Shown: positions 1-5,892 of the stretch, piece by piece | Layout of the letters: each line of letters starts with the position of its first letter | Numbering within the stretch: the stretch's first letter is position 1 | Origin: Bacillota bacterium | Lineage (GTDB): Bacteria; Bacillota; DTU030; DUMP01 | Assembly: GCA_012735455.1 (NCBI GenBank) | Contig: JAAYHG010000047.1 | Coordinates: forward strand, 1 to 7,357 | DNA length: 7,357 bases | Reading direction: 5' to 3' | Translations under genes and position numbers: made by a program | The notes under the pieces: generated by a model | What the model was told of the DNA's origin: nothing | Database searches by the model: none | The model's input: only the letters and a program-made list of their open reading frames with translations

Positions 1-24
1 CTCTGCCAGTTGAGCTACGTCGGC
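1..24 (-). tRNA. tRNA 5' part, probably tRNA-Thr (cut by window edge)
   Basis: Read on the minus strand from position 24, the sequence gives a 7-nt acceptor strand GCCGACG, then TA at tRNA positions 8-9. A D-arm follows: GCTC, a loop containing TGG, and GAG. That is the canonical first third of a tRNA; the anticodon lies outside the window. The GCCGRC-type acceptor and the place just after sigH fit tRNA-Thr as found in related Firmicutes, but the identity is an inference because no anticodon is visible. It has its own strong promoter between it and sigH. Confidence 0.85.
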
Positions 25-46
25 TCACAAATCATTAGCACCTATT

Positions 47-75
47 ATCATAAACCCGACTGAAGCTAAAGTCAA
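47..75 (-). promoter_or_regulatory. sigma-A-type promoter of the tRNA
   Basis: On the minus strand, TTGACT (75-70) is separated by exactly 17 nt from TATGAT (52-47). This is close to the vegetative consensus. Transcription would begin near position 40, leaving a leader of about 15 nt before the tRNA 5' end at 24. The -35 box begins only five bases after the sigH stop codon. No intrinsic terminator is visible between sigH and the tRNA, so sigH transcripts may read through into it. Confidence 0.75.
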
Positions 76-80
76 CAGGG

Positions 81-728
81 TTAATCTTCCGCCCGCTTCT
101 CGAGGTATTTTTCCAACTTACGCTTTACTCTCTGCAAAGCATTGTCAATGGACTTTACATGACGCTTTAGGTCTACGGCTATCTCCTGATAGCTTCTGCC
201 CTCCAGGTACGCTACGAGTACTTTCCACTCTAGATCGCTTAGGATTTCACCCATTTTGTCTTCGATGTCATCAAACTCTTCTCTGTTGATCACCAGCTCC
301 TCCGGATCGCTGATGTGGACTCCGGAGAGCACATCCAGTAAGGTTCGATCTGAATCCTCATCGTAAATGGGTTTGTTTAAGGAAACATATGAGTTTAGTG
401 GAATGTGTTTTTGTCGTGTGGCCGTCTTGATGGCTGTTATAATCTGCCGCGTCACACAAAGCTCTGCGAAAGCCCGGAAGGAAGAAAGCTTGTCATTGCG
501 GTAGTCCCGCACCGCTTTGTAGAGCCCTATCATGCCTTCCTGGATAATATCTTCTCGGTCAGCCCCTACCAGGAAATAGGATCGTGCCTTGGCCCGGACA
601 AAGTTCTTGTACTTGTTGATGAGCGTTTCCAGGGCGACTTCGCTGCCATCCCGCGCTTGGATAACAAGCTCTTCATCCAGGATTGCATCGGGATCAGGAA
701 GTGCTTCCTGCATCGCACCCACGGTCAC
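81..728 (-). CDS. sigH: RNA polymerase sigma factor SigH (sigma-30, Spo0H)
   Basis: This is the alternative sigma factor of the sigma-70 family that directs stationary-phase, competence and early sporulation genes in Firmicutes. Recognition rests on near-identity with Bacillus SigH through region 2 (FVRAKARSYFLVGADREDI, then FAELCVTRQIITAIKTATRQ) and in region 4 (EGRSYQEIAVDLKRHVKSID, ending in NALQRVKRKLEKYLE). With the GTG at 728 the protein is 215 aa. An in-frame ATG at 743 would give 220 aa, and the B. subtilis protein is about 218 aa. GTG 728 is preferred because GGAGG (741-737) lies 8 nt upstream, whereas the ATG at 743 has only AGGG directly abutting it. It has its own promoter, 148 or 163 nt after rlmB depending on the start. 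The tRNA promoter follows directly after its stop. The identity is very secure; the exact start is moderately so. Confidence 0.95.
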   Translation of the reverse strand: MTVGAMQEALPDPDAILDEELVIQARDGSEVALETLINKYKNFVRAKARSYFLVGADREDIIQEGMIGLYKAVRDYRNDKLSSFRAFAELCVTRQIITAIKTATRQKHIPLNSYVSLNKPIYDEDSDRTLLDVLSGVHISDPEELVINREEFDDIEDKMGEILSDLEWKVLVAYLEGRSYQEIAVDLKRHVKSIDNALQRVKRKLEKYLEKRAED

Positions 729-736
729 AAGCCTCG

Positions 737-741
737 CCTCC
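737..741 (-). promoter_or_regulatory. Shine-Dalgarno of sigH that decides the start
   Basis: GGAGG on the minus strand is followed by 8 nt (CGAGGCTT) and then GTG at 728-726. The SD overlaps the alternative ATG at 743-741, which itself lacks a well-spaced SD, so the GTG start is the better-supported one. A further in-frame GTG (722-720) and ATG (713-711) lie downstream with poorer spacing. Confidence 0.6.
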
Positions 742-799
742 ATCCCTAGGTTGCCGCGGTTGGTATTATTCTTTTTGTGTACGGCTGTCCACCCTGTTT

Positions 800-829
800 A
801 TTATAGCTTTATGCCAGTCACCCCGTCAA
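800..829 (-). promoter_or_regulatory. sigma-A-type promoter of sigH
   Basis: On the minus strand, TTGACG (829-824) and a perfect TATAAT (805-800) are separated by 18 nt. The transcription start would be near 793, giving a leader of about 65 nt to the GTG at 728. The vegetative consensus agrees with the known sigma-A dependence of sigH in Bacillus. It means sigH can be expressed independently of the upstream gltX-rlmB operon. No match to a Spo0A or AbrB site was established. Confidence 0.7.
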
Positions 830-837
830 GCACGGGG
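821..837. repeat. 6-bp inverted repeat over the sigH -35 box
   Basis: CCCCGT (821-826) and ACGGGG (832-837) form a perfect inverted repeat with a 5-base spacer. The -35 hexamer of the sigH promoter (829-824) lies in one arm plus the spacer. No T-run follows on either strand, so it is not a standard intrinsic terminator. It could be an operator or a rlmB 3'-end hairpin; neither is proven. Confidence 0.4.
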
Positions 838-891
838 GAGAGCTTTTGGGACAAGTAAGATCCCAGGAACGAGCCGAGCGTGTCCACAGCC

Positions 892-1644
892 CTACGCACG
901 TCCTCGTACATGTCTCTGGCGCACTACCTCGTACAGCAGTAAGGAAGCAGCTACGGCGGCGTTCAGTGACGGTACCGTCCCCAGCATGGGAATCCGCACA
1001 GTCAAATCACACTCCCGCTTGAGTAGCGTGCCCAATCCCTTGTCCTCGCCACCAACCACCAGCACAACAGGTCCTGTAAGATCTGCGTCGAAGTAAAGCT
1101 GCTCACCTGCCATATCGGCACCAATGGCCCATAGGCCTTCGCCCTTCAGCCTTTGTAGACACTGGGCCAGGTTACCAACTCGGGCTACAGGCAGATGTTC
1201 CAAGGCCCCAGCGGCTGCTTTTTCTGCCGTGCCCGTAACACCCGCCGCACGGCGGGCGGGGATAATCAAGCCGTGGGCACCTGCCGCCTCGGCACTCCTG
1301 GCTATGGCCCCCAAGTTTCGCGGATCTTCAACATGAGCCAGCAACACCAGGAGCGGGTCCTGCCTGGCGGCTCGAGCCTGCACCAGGAGATCAGTGACCT
1401 CCACATACTGTCGCGCGGCCACCAGGGCTAGAACGCCTTGGTGGTTAGCACCCTGGGCCAGCTGGTCCAGACGCCTGCGGTCGATCTCCTCCACAGGAAC
1501 GCCCATCTCGCGCGCCAAGGCCCTTATCTCCGCCACGGTACGACCATGACTACCCATAGCCAAAAGACCCTTGTTCACGGATCGCCCGCCTTTAAGGGCA
1601 GCGCTCGCCACATTGCGTCCCCAGATGAGCTCCGCCTCTGACAC
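892..1644 (-). CDS. rlmB: 23S rRNA (guanosine-2'-O-)-methyltransferase, RlmB/TrmH (SpoU) family
   Basis: This is a SAM-dependent 2'-O-ribose methyltransferase of the SPOUT/SpoU superfamily. The RlmB branch methylates G2251 in the 23S rRNA peptidyl-transferase region. All three SpoU motifs are visible: motif 1 around residues 107-122 (DPRNLGAIARSAEAAG, with the conserved Asn and the likely catalytic Arg116), motif 2 at 195-205 (LVVGGEDKGLG) and motif 3 at 220-239 (PMLGTVPSLNAAVAASLLLY). The N-terminal residues IWGRNVASAAL match the substrate-binding domain start typical of RlmB. The 250 aa length is normal (243-249 in E. coli and B. subtilis). The start is GTG, with AAGGTGGTG, one mismatch from AAGGAGGTG, located just upstream. 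It lies 53 nt after thyX, probably in the same operon. Motif 2 has GED where EGKG-type forms are more usual. A tRNA-methylating paralogue cannot be fully excluded. Confidence 0.92.
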   Translation of the reverse strand: MSEAELIWGRNVASAALKGGRSVNKGLLAMGSHGRTVAEIRALAREMGVPVEEIDRRRLDQLAQGANHQGVLALVAARQYVEVTDLLVQARAARQDPLLVLLAHVEDPRNLGAIARSAEAAGAHGLIIPARRAAGVTGTAEKAAAGALEHLPVARVGNLAQCLQRLKGEGLWAIGADMAGEQLYFDADLTGPVVLVVGGEDKGLGTLLKRECDLTVRIPMLGTVPSLNAAVAASLLLYEVVRQRHVRGRA

Positions 1645-1697
1645 TACTCCACCACCTTAGCTTGGGACCGGCATCGCAACCTGCCCCGCCGGCATTC

Positions 1698-2393
1698 TTA
1701 TTCTTCGCGACCCTGGCCTCGGCTATGACTTGCAAGGGGGGCACGGCCGCAGGAAAAACGCCCCTCATAGCAAATCCCCTCCGTCTCGCAGCTGGGGCCC
1801 GCCAGAGCAAAGAGACGCGGCGCCACCCGCCGCACCTCCTCACGCATAGCGCAGGCCAGGGCCCGAATTTCCCACTGGGCTCGCCGGCAACAGCGCAGGC
1901 GGAAAAAGTTGTAGAGGCTGCGGCAATTAAAGGTGGCCACCAGCTTGGTCTCACAAGCATTAGGCAACACATAGCGCGCGTCCTCTGCCGGCACAGCCTT
2001 GAGGAGTTCGTTATAAGCGTTCTGAATGGTGGCCATAGTGGTGTGGAAGCGTGCTTTTAGTGCCGGGACAGCCGCCACGCTGGGAGGGATGATATAATCG
2101 AAGCTTTGTTCACGCACGTAGCGCTGCGATTGTTGCGAGTAAGAAGCAATACGATGGCGCACCAGCTGATGGCTTAAAGAGCGGCTCACACCCTCAATGG
2201 CAAAGGTGAAGGTTACGTGTTCCGTGGGTGACTCGTACCCGCTCTCAATTAGGTGGGCCAAGAGCTTGTCCACTTGTTCGACACTTAGATCTTCATAAAG
2301 GCGAGCCGCACCAGTGGCAGAATAGCAAAGGCGCGCTGCCGCAGCCACAGTGCGTTCTGGGTCTGGTGTATGGGTTAAGAGTCTTACGTACAC
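1698..2393 (-). CDS. thyX: Flavin-dependent thymidylate synthase ThyX
   Basis: ThyX makes dTMP from dUMP using methylenetetrahydrofolate, FAD and NADPH, acting as a homotetramer. The signature RHRxxSxxxxSxR is intact at residues 79-91 (RHRIASYSQQSQR); Ser89 and Arg91 correspond to Ser88 and Arg90 of the Thermotoga enzyme. Further conserved blocks are ESPTEHVTFTF (about 54-64), ARYVLP and NCRSLYNFFRLR, followed by AQWEIR, which form the dUMP/FAD-binding C-terminal part. The 231 aa length is close to the usual 210-250. The C-terminus carries a Cys-containing tail (CETEGICYEGRFSCG) and then about 14 polar residues. The start is GTG at 2393, with AGGAGG 7 nt upstream. The first 10 nt overlap the end of mrnC, which implies translational coupling. 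The gene is not in this place in Bacillus, where the mrnC-rlmB neighbours are adjacent. Confidence 0.95.
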   Translation of the reverse strand: MYVRLLTHTPDPERTVAAAARLCYSATGAARLYEDLSVEQVDKLLAHLIESGYESPTEHVTFTFAIEGVSRSLSHQLVRHRIASYSQQSQRYVREQSFDYIIPPSVAAVPALKARFHTTMATIQNAYNELLKAVPAEDARYVLPNACETKLVATFNCRSLYNFFRLRCCRRAQWEIRALACAMREEVRRVAPRLFALAGPSCETEGICYEGRFSCGRAPLASHSRGQGREE

Positions 2394-2779
2394 GGTTTCT
2401 CCTCCTCAGACCGGGAGCCCAGCTCCCAGATGCGCTCCAGAAGCTGGTCCAGGCGTTCTTGTTGACCCAGCAGATATAAGTAACCTAGCACGGCCTCTAG
2501 GGCAGTACTCAGATGATGCTCAGGCCTAGAGCCCCGCACAGCATGCTTGGGCTGGGCGTTGCGGGCGCGGCGGGCTACCGCAGTTTCTTCTGGTGTAAGT
2601 TCGTCCTCAAGCTCGCTCCATACAGCCGCCTGCGCCGCGGCGGAAACCCGAGCAGCGGCCGCCCGATGCAATGATCGCACGAGGGCAGGCCCACCCGCAA
2701 CCAACCGTTTCCTAACGTACAGTTCCAGGACAGCATCGCCTAGATATGCTAGAACTAGGGAAGATGGCAGGTCTCTCAT
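2384..2779 (-). CDS. mrnC: Mini-ribonuclease III (23S rRNA maturation)
   Basis: Mini-III is a dimeric endonuclease with only an RNase III catalytic domain and no double-stranded-RNA-binding domain. In B. subtilis it trims both ends of 23S rRNA precursors. The 131 aa contain the family blocks LAYLGDAVLELYVRK (residues 10-24, catalytic Asp15), RRARNAQ (70-76) and STALEAVLGYLYL (91-103, catalytic Glu95), close to B. subtilis MrnC (143 aa). The ATG overlaps the cysS stop as ATGA. No Shine-Dalgarno is visible before it, so translation probably depends on coupling to cysS. It is followed by thyX with a 10-nt overlap. Position between cysS and rlmB is the conserved Firmicutes arrangement apart from the thyX insertion. 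Confidence 0.94.
   Translation of the reverse strand: MRDLPSSLVLAYLGDAVLELYVRKRLVAGGPALVRSLHRAAAARVSAAAQAAVWSELEDELTPEETAVARRARNAQPKHAVRGSRPEHHLSTALEAVLGYLYLLGQQERLDQLLERIWELGSRSEEEKPCT
2401..2406 (-). promoter_or_regulatory. thyX Shine-Dalgarno inside the mrnC end
   Basis: AGGAGG on the minus strand sits 7 nt before the thyX GTG. It is built from the GAG GAG GAG codons that encode the Glu-Glu-Glu near the end of MrnC. The same bases therefore serve the mrnC coding sequence and the thyX ribosome binding site, which supports coupled translation. Confidence 0.75.
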
Positions 2780-4215
2780 TTTAGACGCCAGCGTGGTCCC
2801 TGCGGGGTATCCTCAAGCAACACCCCTAGCTCACTCAGGCGGTCACGCAGCCGGTCCGCGGTGGCAAAATCGCGACGTTCCCGAGCCTCCTGTCTCAGTT
2901 CCGCCACCAGCTGGATGAGGCCTTCAACGAGAGCAGTGTTCTCCTGCGCTCCGGCGGCAACACCGGTAAGCCCCAGGACCTCGCCTAGGGTCAGGAACAG
3001 ATCTCTCCCCTCCTTGAGCACATAGGCCCGCTCCCCGCTCACTTCTCCAGCAGCGAGATAGCTATTCAAGTCACGGGCAAGCTCAAAAAGGACCCCCAGC
3101 GCCTGGGCAGTGTTAAAATCATCGTCCATGGCAGCCTCAAAAGCGCTGCGGTGTTCGGCAAAGACCTTGAGCTGCGCCTCGGCCTCGGTTGAAAGCTGAA
3201 GAGGAGTGTCAGGCGTGGTGTGACCCAGCACCTTGGCCAGATTTTCCTCTAGGTTGTGCAGGCGCTCCCAACCCCGTTGGGCGGCAGGCATCTTGTCCAA
3301 GCCGAAATCAATAGGGCTGCGGTAGTGGGTGGAAAGCATGAAGTAGCGGAGGACAACACCTGGAAAACTGTTGATAACGTCACGCACGCGAACCACATTG
3401 CCTAGTGATTTGGCCATTTTCTCGCCAGCCATGTTAACAAAACCGTTGTGTACCCAATAACGGGCAAAGGTGCCGCCGCAGTATGCCTCAGACTGGGCGA
3501 TCTCATTTTCATGGTGCGGGAATACCAGATCGGAGCCGCCGCCATGGAAATCAAAACCGTCTCCCAGGTATTTTAAGGACATCACGGAACACTCGATGTG
3601 CCAACCCGGTCGCCCTGGCCCCCAGGGGCTGTCCCAAGCGGGTTCACCCTCCTTGGAAGCCTTCCAAAGGGCAAAGTCCATGGGGTGGCGCTTGTTTTCG
3701 TTGACCTCAATCCGGGCACCCGCTTTAAGGTCTTCCAAGCTGCGCCCAGAGAGCTTGCCGTACTCGGGGAAGCTCTCTACAGCGTAATAGACATCGCCGT
3801 CGAGCTCGTAGGCATGTCCTGTCTTAATTAAGGCTTCCACCGCACGGATTATGTCAGGGATGTGGTCGGTTACCCGGGGGTAAACATCGGCCCGCTGAAT
3901 GCCCAAGGCATCCATATCGGTAAAGTACTCTTTAATGTAGCGGTCGGCAATCTGGAGGGGGGTGACACCCTCTTCCTTCGCCTTGTTGATAATCTTGTCA
4001 TCCACATCGGTAAAGTTCTGCACGTAACGCACAGAATAACCCTTGTAGGCAAGATAACGCCGAATAACATCCCATACCAGGTAGGGGCGGGCATTGCCTA
4101 CGTGACAGAAGTTATACGGGGTGACACCGCAAACATAGATGCTTACCTTGCCTGGCTCGCGAGGTTGAAACTCCTCCTTTCTGCGGGTTAGGGTATTGTA
4201 CACTAGGAGGGCCAT
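2776..4215 (-). CDS. cysS: Cysteinyl-tRNA synthetase
   Basis: A class I aminoacyl-tRNA synthetase charging tRNA-Cys. With the ATG at 4215 the protein is 479 aa, the family's usual length (E. coli 461, B. subtilis 466). The HIGH box is HVGN at 38-41. The four zinc ligands that recognise the cysteine thiol fall at C29, C209, H234 and E238, at or within one residue of the E. coli positions. The KMSKS loop is KMAKS at 266-270, with Ala in place of the first Ser. The open frame extends 20 codons further to a TTG at 4275, but AAAGGAG (4230-4224) lies 8 nt before ATG 4215, and MALLVYNTLTRRKEEF is a normal CysRS N-terminus. It is 91 nt after gltX with no strong terminator between, so co-transcription is likely. 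The 4-nt overlap with mrnC couples the two. The cysE gene often found between gltX and cysS is absent. Confidence 0.96.
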   Translation of the reverse strand: MALLVYNTLTRRKEEFQPREPGKVSIYVCGVTPYNFCHVGNARPYLVWDVIRRYLAYKGYSVRYVQNFTDVDDKIINKAKEEGVTPLQIADRYIKEYFTDMDALGIQRADVYPRVTDHIPDIIRAVEALIKTGHAYELDGDVYYAVESFPEYGKLSGRSLEDLKAGARIEVNENKRHPMDFALWKASKEGEPAWDSPWGPGRPGWHIECSVMSLKYLGDGFDFHGGGSDLVFPHHENEIAQSEAYCGGTFARYWVHNGFVNMAGEKMAKSLGNVVRVRDVINSFPGVVLRYFMLSTHYRSPIDFGLDKMPAAQRGWERLHNLEENLAKVLGHTTPDTPLQLSTEAEAQLKVFAEHRSAFEAAMDDDFNTAQALGVLFELARDLNSYLAAGEVSGERAYVLKEGRDLFLTLGEVLGLTGVAAGAQENTALVEGLIQLVAELRQEARERRDFATADRLRDRLSELGVLLEDTPQGPRWRLK

Positions 4216-4223
4216 TGACCATT

Positions 4224-4230
4224 CTCCTTT
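4224..4230 (-). promoter_or_regulatory. Shine-Dalgarno of cysS that decides the start
   Basis: AAAGGAG on the minus strand is followed by 8 nt and ATG at 4215-4213. The upstream in-frame TTG (4275) and ATG (4260) have no comparable site, so the shorter 479-aa product is the supported one. Confidence 0.75.
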
Positions 4231-4239
4231 CCATAGCCG

Positions 4240-4256
4240 GCGACCAAGTGGGTCGC
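4240..4256 (-). other. Small hairpin in the gltX-cysS intergenic leader
   Basis: GCGACC and GGTCGC form a perfect 6-bp stem with a 5-nt loop, ending about 10 nt upstream of the cysS Shine-Dalgarno. No T-run follows it. Thirty-five nt earlier in the transcript there is a run of seven U (4297-4291) just after the gltX stop, but it is preceded only by a weak, mismatched stem. Neither element by itself makes a convincing terminator. A role in cysS translation or mRNA processing is speculative. Confidence 0.35.
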
Positions 4257-4306
4257 TCATCACGCAATAACTCAAGAAGTTGGTACGCCTAAAAAAACAC
4301 AGTCAA

Positions 4307-5764
4307 CTATCTGAGAGCTAACGCAGCATTAAGACGCTCGCGCACCTTCTCTAGTCCGAGAATGCTGATAACATGGAAGAGCTCCGAACCCTGGGTCCTG
4401 CCCGTTAACGCCACGCGCAGGGGCATGTACACCCTGCGCGCCGTGAGACCGAGTTCACGACTTATGCGCCGCAGTTCAGTTCGCACTGCCTCTGGAGTAA
4501 GCTCGGGGAGTGCTGCCAGGTGTTCCAGAACACTGTCAAAAACAGTGGGGACCTGTTCCTCCCTCAGCACTTGGCGCGCCTTGTTGTCCTGTGGCTTCAC
4601 CGTGGGAGTGAAGAAAAAGTCCACCTGCTCACCAATTTGTTCCAGTTCCGTTAGACCATCCTTTACCGCTGCTACTACTCGTAGCAACCAGGGACGTTGT
4701 TCCTCGAGAGTAGCGCTTTCCACGTATCCAGCTGCCACAAGATGCGGCAAAGCTAAGTCAAGGATACGTTCGGCGGAGCTTTTCTTAATATAGTGAGCAT
4801 TAAGCCGCTTGAGTCTTTCCTCATCAAAGACAGCCGCACTCCTGAACACGCGTTCCAGACTAAAATGCTCAACCAAATCGGCGAGGCTGTAGATCTCCTG
4901 CTCGCCCTCCGGGGACCAGCCCAGGAGAGCCAGGAAGTTTACCACGGTTTCTGGCAGGTAACCGCGTTTCCGGTACTCGTCCACAGACACATTGCCCTGG
5001 CTTTGTGACATCCTGGTACGGTCTTCATCTAAGATAAATGGGATATGGGCAAACTGTGGCGCTTTCCAACCCATAGCCTGATAGAGGAGTATCTGGCGCG
5101 GGGTATTGCGGAGGTGTTCCTCTCCCCGCAAGACATGAGTAATACCCATCAGGTGGTCATCGATAACCACTGCGAAGTTGTAGGTAGGTGTTCCATCCGG
5201 TTTGACAATGATAAAATCGCTGATCTCTTCGCCGGCAAACTCAATCTCGCCCTGAATTAAGTCCTTAAACTTTATAATACTGCCACTTGGCACCCGAAAG
5301 CGTACCACCGCTTTCTTGCCTTCGGCCAGTAGGCGTGCGCGGTCTTCTTCGGACAGATTGCGACATCGTCCCAGGTAACGTGGAGTCTCGCCGTGGGCCA
5401 GCATCTCGCGGCGCTGTTCGGCCAACTCCTGTTCACTGCAGAAGCACTGATAGGCCAGACCGTCCTGCAGGAATCGTCTAGCAAAGCGGGCGTAGATATC
5501 CAAACGCTCTGTCTGGCGATAGGGGCCGCGGGGACCACCAACATCTACCCCCTCGTCCCAGCTAATACCAAGCCAGGCCAGGTCGCGCATAATAGCCTGC
5601 TCCGCCTCATGCGAGGAGCGCTCTCGATCTGTATCCTCACTGCGCAGGATACACTTACCCCCTGTTTTTTGAGCAAAAAGCCAGTTAAAAAGAGCCGTTC
5701 GTGCACCACCTATGTGAAGCGGTCCAGTCGGGCTAGGGGCAAAACGTACACGCACCTCTTGCAT
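4307..5764 (-). CDS. gltX: Glutamyl-tRNA synthetase (variant KMSKS loop)
   Basis: A class I synthetase that charges tRNA-Glu. In Firmicutes the enzyme is commonly non-discriminating and also forms Glu-tRNA-Gln for GatCAB. The 485 aa match the usual length. The N-terminus carries FAPSPTGPLHIGGARTALF (residues 8-26), with HIGH as HIGG at 17-20. A zinc-type cluster is present at C107, C109, Y130 and C134. The catalytic block PTYNFAVVIDDHLMGITHVL spans 193-212, with RGEEHL following. The KMSKS loop reads RMSQS at 251-255 followed by QG, where KLSKRHG or KMSKR is usual; both lysines are replaced. The anticodon-binding alpha-helical C-terminus is complete, so this looks like a working gene, not a remnant. 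ATG 5764 has GGAGG 8 nt upstream. It starts a new transcription unit after the rlpA terminator, and the short 5' UTR leaves no room for a T-box. Confidence 0.95.
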   Translation of the reverse strand: MQEVRVRFAPSPTGPLHIGGARTALFNWLFAQKTGGKCILRSEDTDRERSSHEAEQAIMRDLAWLGISWDEGVDVGGPRGPYRQTERLDIYARFARRFLQDGLAYQCFCSEQELAEQRREMLAHGETPRYLGRCRNLSEEDRARLLAEGKKAVVRFRVPSGSIIKFKDLIQGEIEFAGEEISDFIIVKPDGTPTYNFAVVIDDHLMGITHVLRGEEHLRNTPRQILLYQAMGWKAPQFAHIPFILDEDRTRMSQSQGNVSVDEYRKRGYLPETVVNFLALLGWSPEGEQEIYSLADLVEHFSLERVFRSAAVFDEERLKRLNAHYIKKSSAERILDLALPHLVAAGYVESATLEEQRPWLLRVVAAVKDGLTELEQIGEQVDFFFTPTVKPQDNKARQVLREEQVPTVFDSVLEHLAALPELTPEAVRTELRRISRELGLTARRVYMPLRVALTGRTQGSELFHVISILGLEKVRERLNAALALR

Positions 5765-5798
5765 CTAGGCGTCCTCCCTTGGTCTCATCCTTGCTATT

Positions 5799-5815
5799 AT
5801 TATATCATTATAGCA
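5799..5815 (-). promoter_or_regulatory. gltX promoter with tandem extended -10 elements
   Basis: On the minus strand there are two TGnTATAAT motifs: TGCTATAAT at 5815-5807 and TGATATAAT at 5807-5799, shifted by 8 nt. No good -35 box is found at 16-18 nt upstream of either, which fits extended -10 promoters. Transcription would start around 5800 or 5792, leaving a leader of about 28-36 nt before the gltX ATG at 5764. It lies just downstream of the rlpA terminator and is the likely main promoter of the gltX-cysS-mrnC-thyX-rlmB operon. Confidence 0.65.
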
Positions 5816-5859
5816 TGCCAACCCTTCCAGGAACAGGGACAAGGAAGCAAAACATAGTG

Positions 5860-5890
5860 AAAAAAGGAGGCAGCCCTCGCGAGCTGCCTC
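5860..5890 (-). terminator. Intrinsic terminator of the rlpA-like gene
   Basis: Two nt after the stop codon (5895-5893) the minus strand has GAGGCAGC (5890-5883), an 8-nt loop and GCTGCCTC (5874-5867). One C and a run of six T (5865-5860) follow. An 8-bp GC-rich perfect stem plus a U-run is a standard Rho-independent terminator. It separates the rlpA-like gene from the gltX operon. Confidence 0.9.
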
Positions 5891-5892
5891 TT

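Noticed and set aside
1671..1697. Repeated ATGCCGG in the thyX-rlmB gap
   Set aside because: It is a 7-bp direct repeat, 20 nt apart, with only a weak 5-bp stem possible. In a GC-rich gap this is within chance expectation.
1592..1972. Minus-strand 126-codon frame overlapping thyX and the start of rlmB
   Set aside because: It is a shifted frame of thyX with Arg/Ala/Trp-rich translation and no family resemblance, and it ends inside rlmB.
1662..2060. Long plus-strand open frame opposite thyX
   Set aside because: It is antisense to a firmly identified ThyX, has a low-complexity Ala/Pro/Arg-rich composition, and has no recognisable domain. It is a shadow of the GC-rich third codon positions.
3862..4191. 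Plus-strand 109-codon frame opposite cysS
   Set aside because: It is antisense to the HIGH-box half of CysRS, which is unmistakable. It has no ribosome binding site and no homologous motif.
4291..4297. Seven-T run after gltX as an intrinsic terminator
   Set aside because: The preceding sequence only folds into a 3-bp stem with flanking mismatches, so termination would be poor. Read-through into cysS is more likely.
4216..4306. Possible T-box or cysteine riboswitch ahead of cysS
   Set aside because: Only 91 nt are available, with no T-box consensus and no specifier stem. The only structures are a 6-bp hairpin and a U7 run with a weak stem. The gltX leader is also far too short for a T-box.
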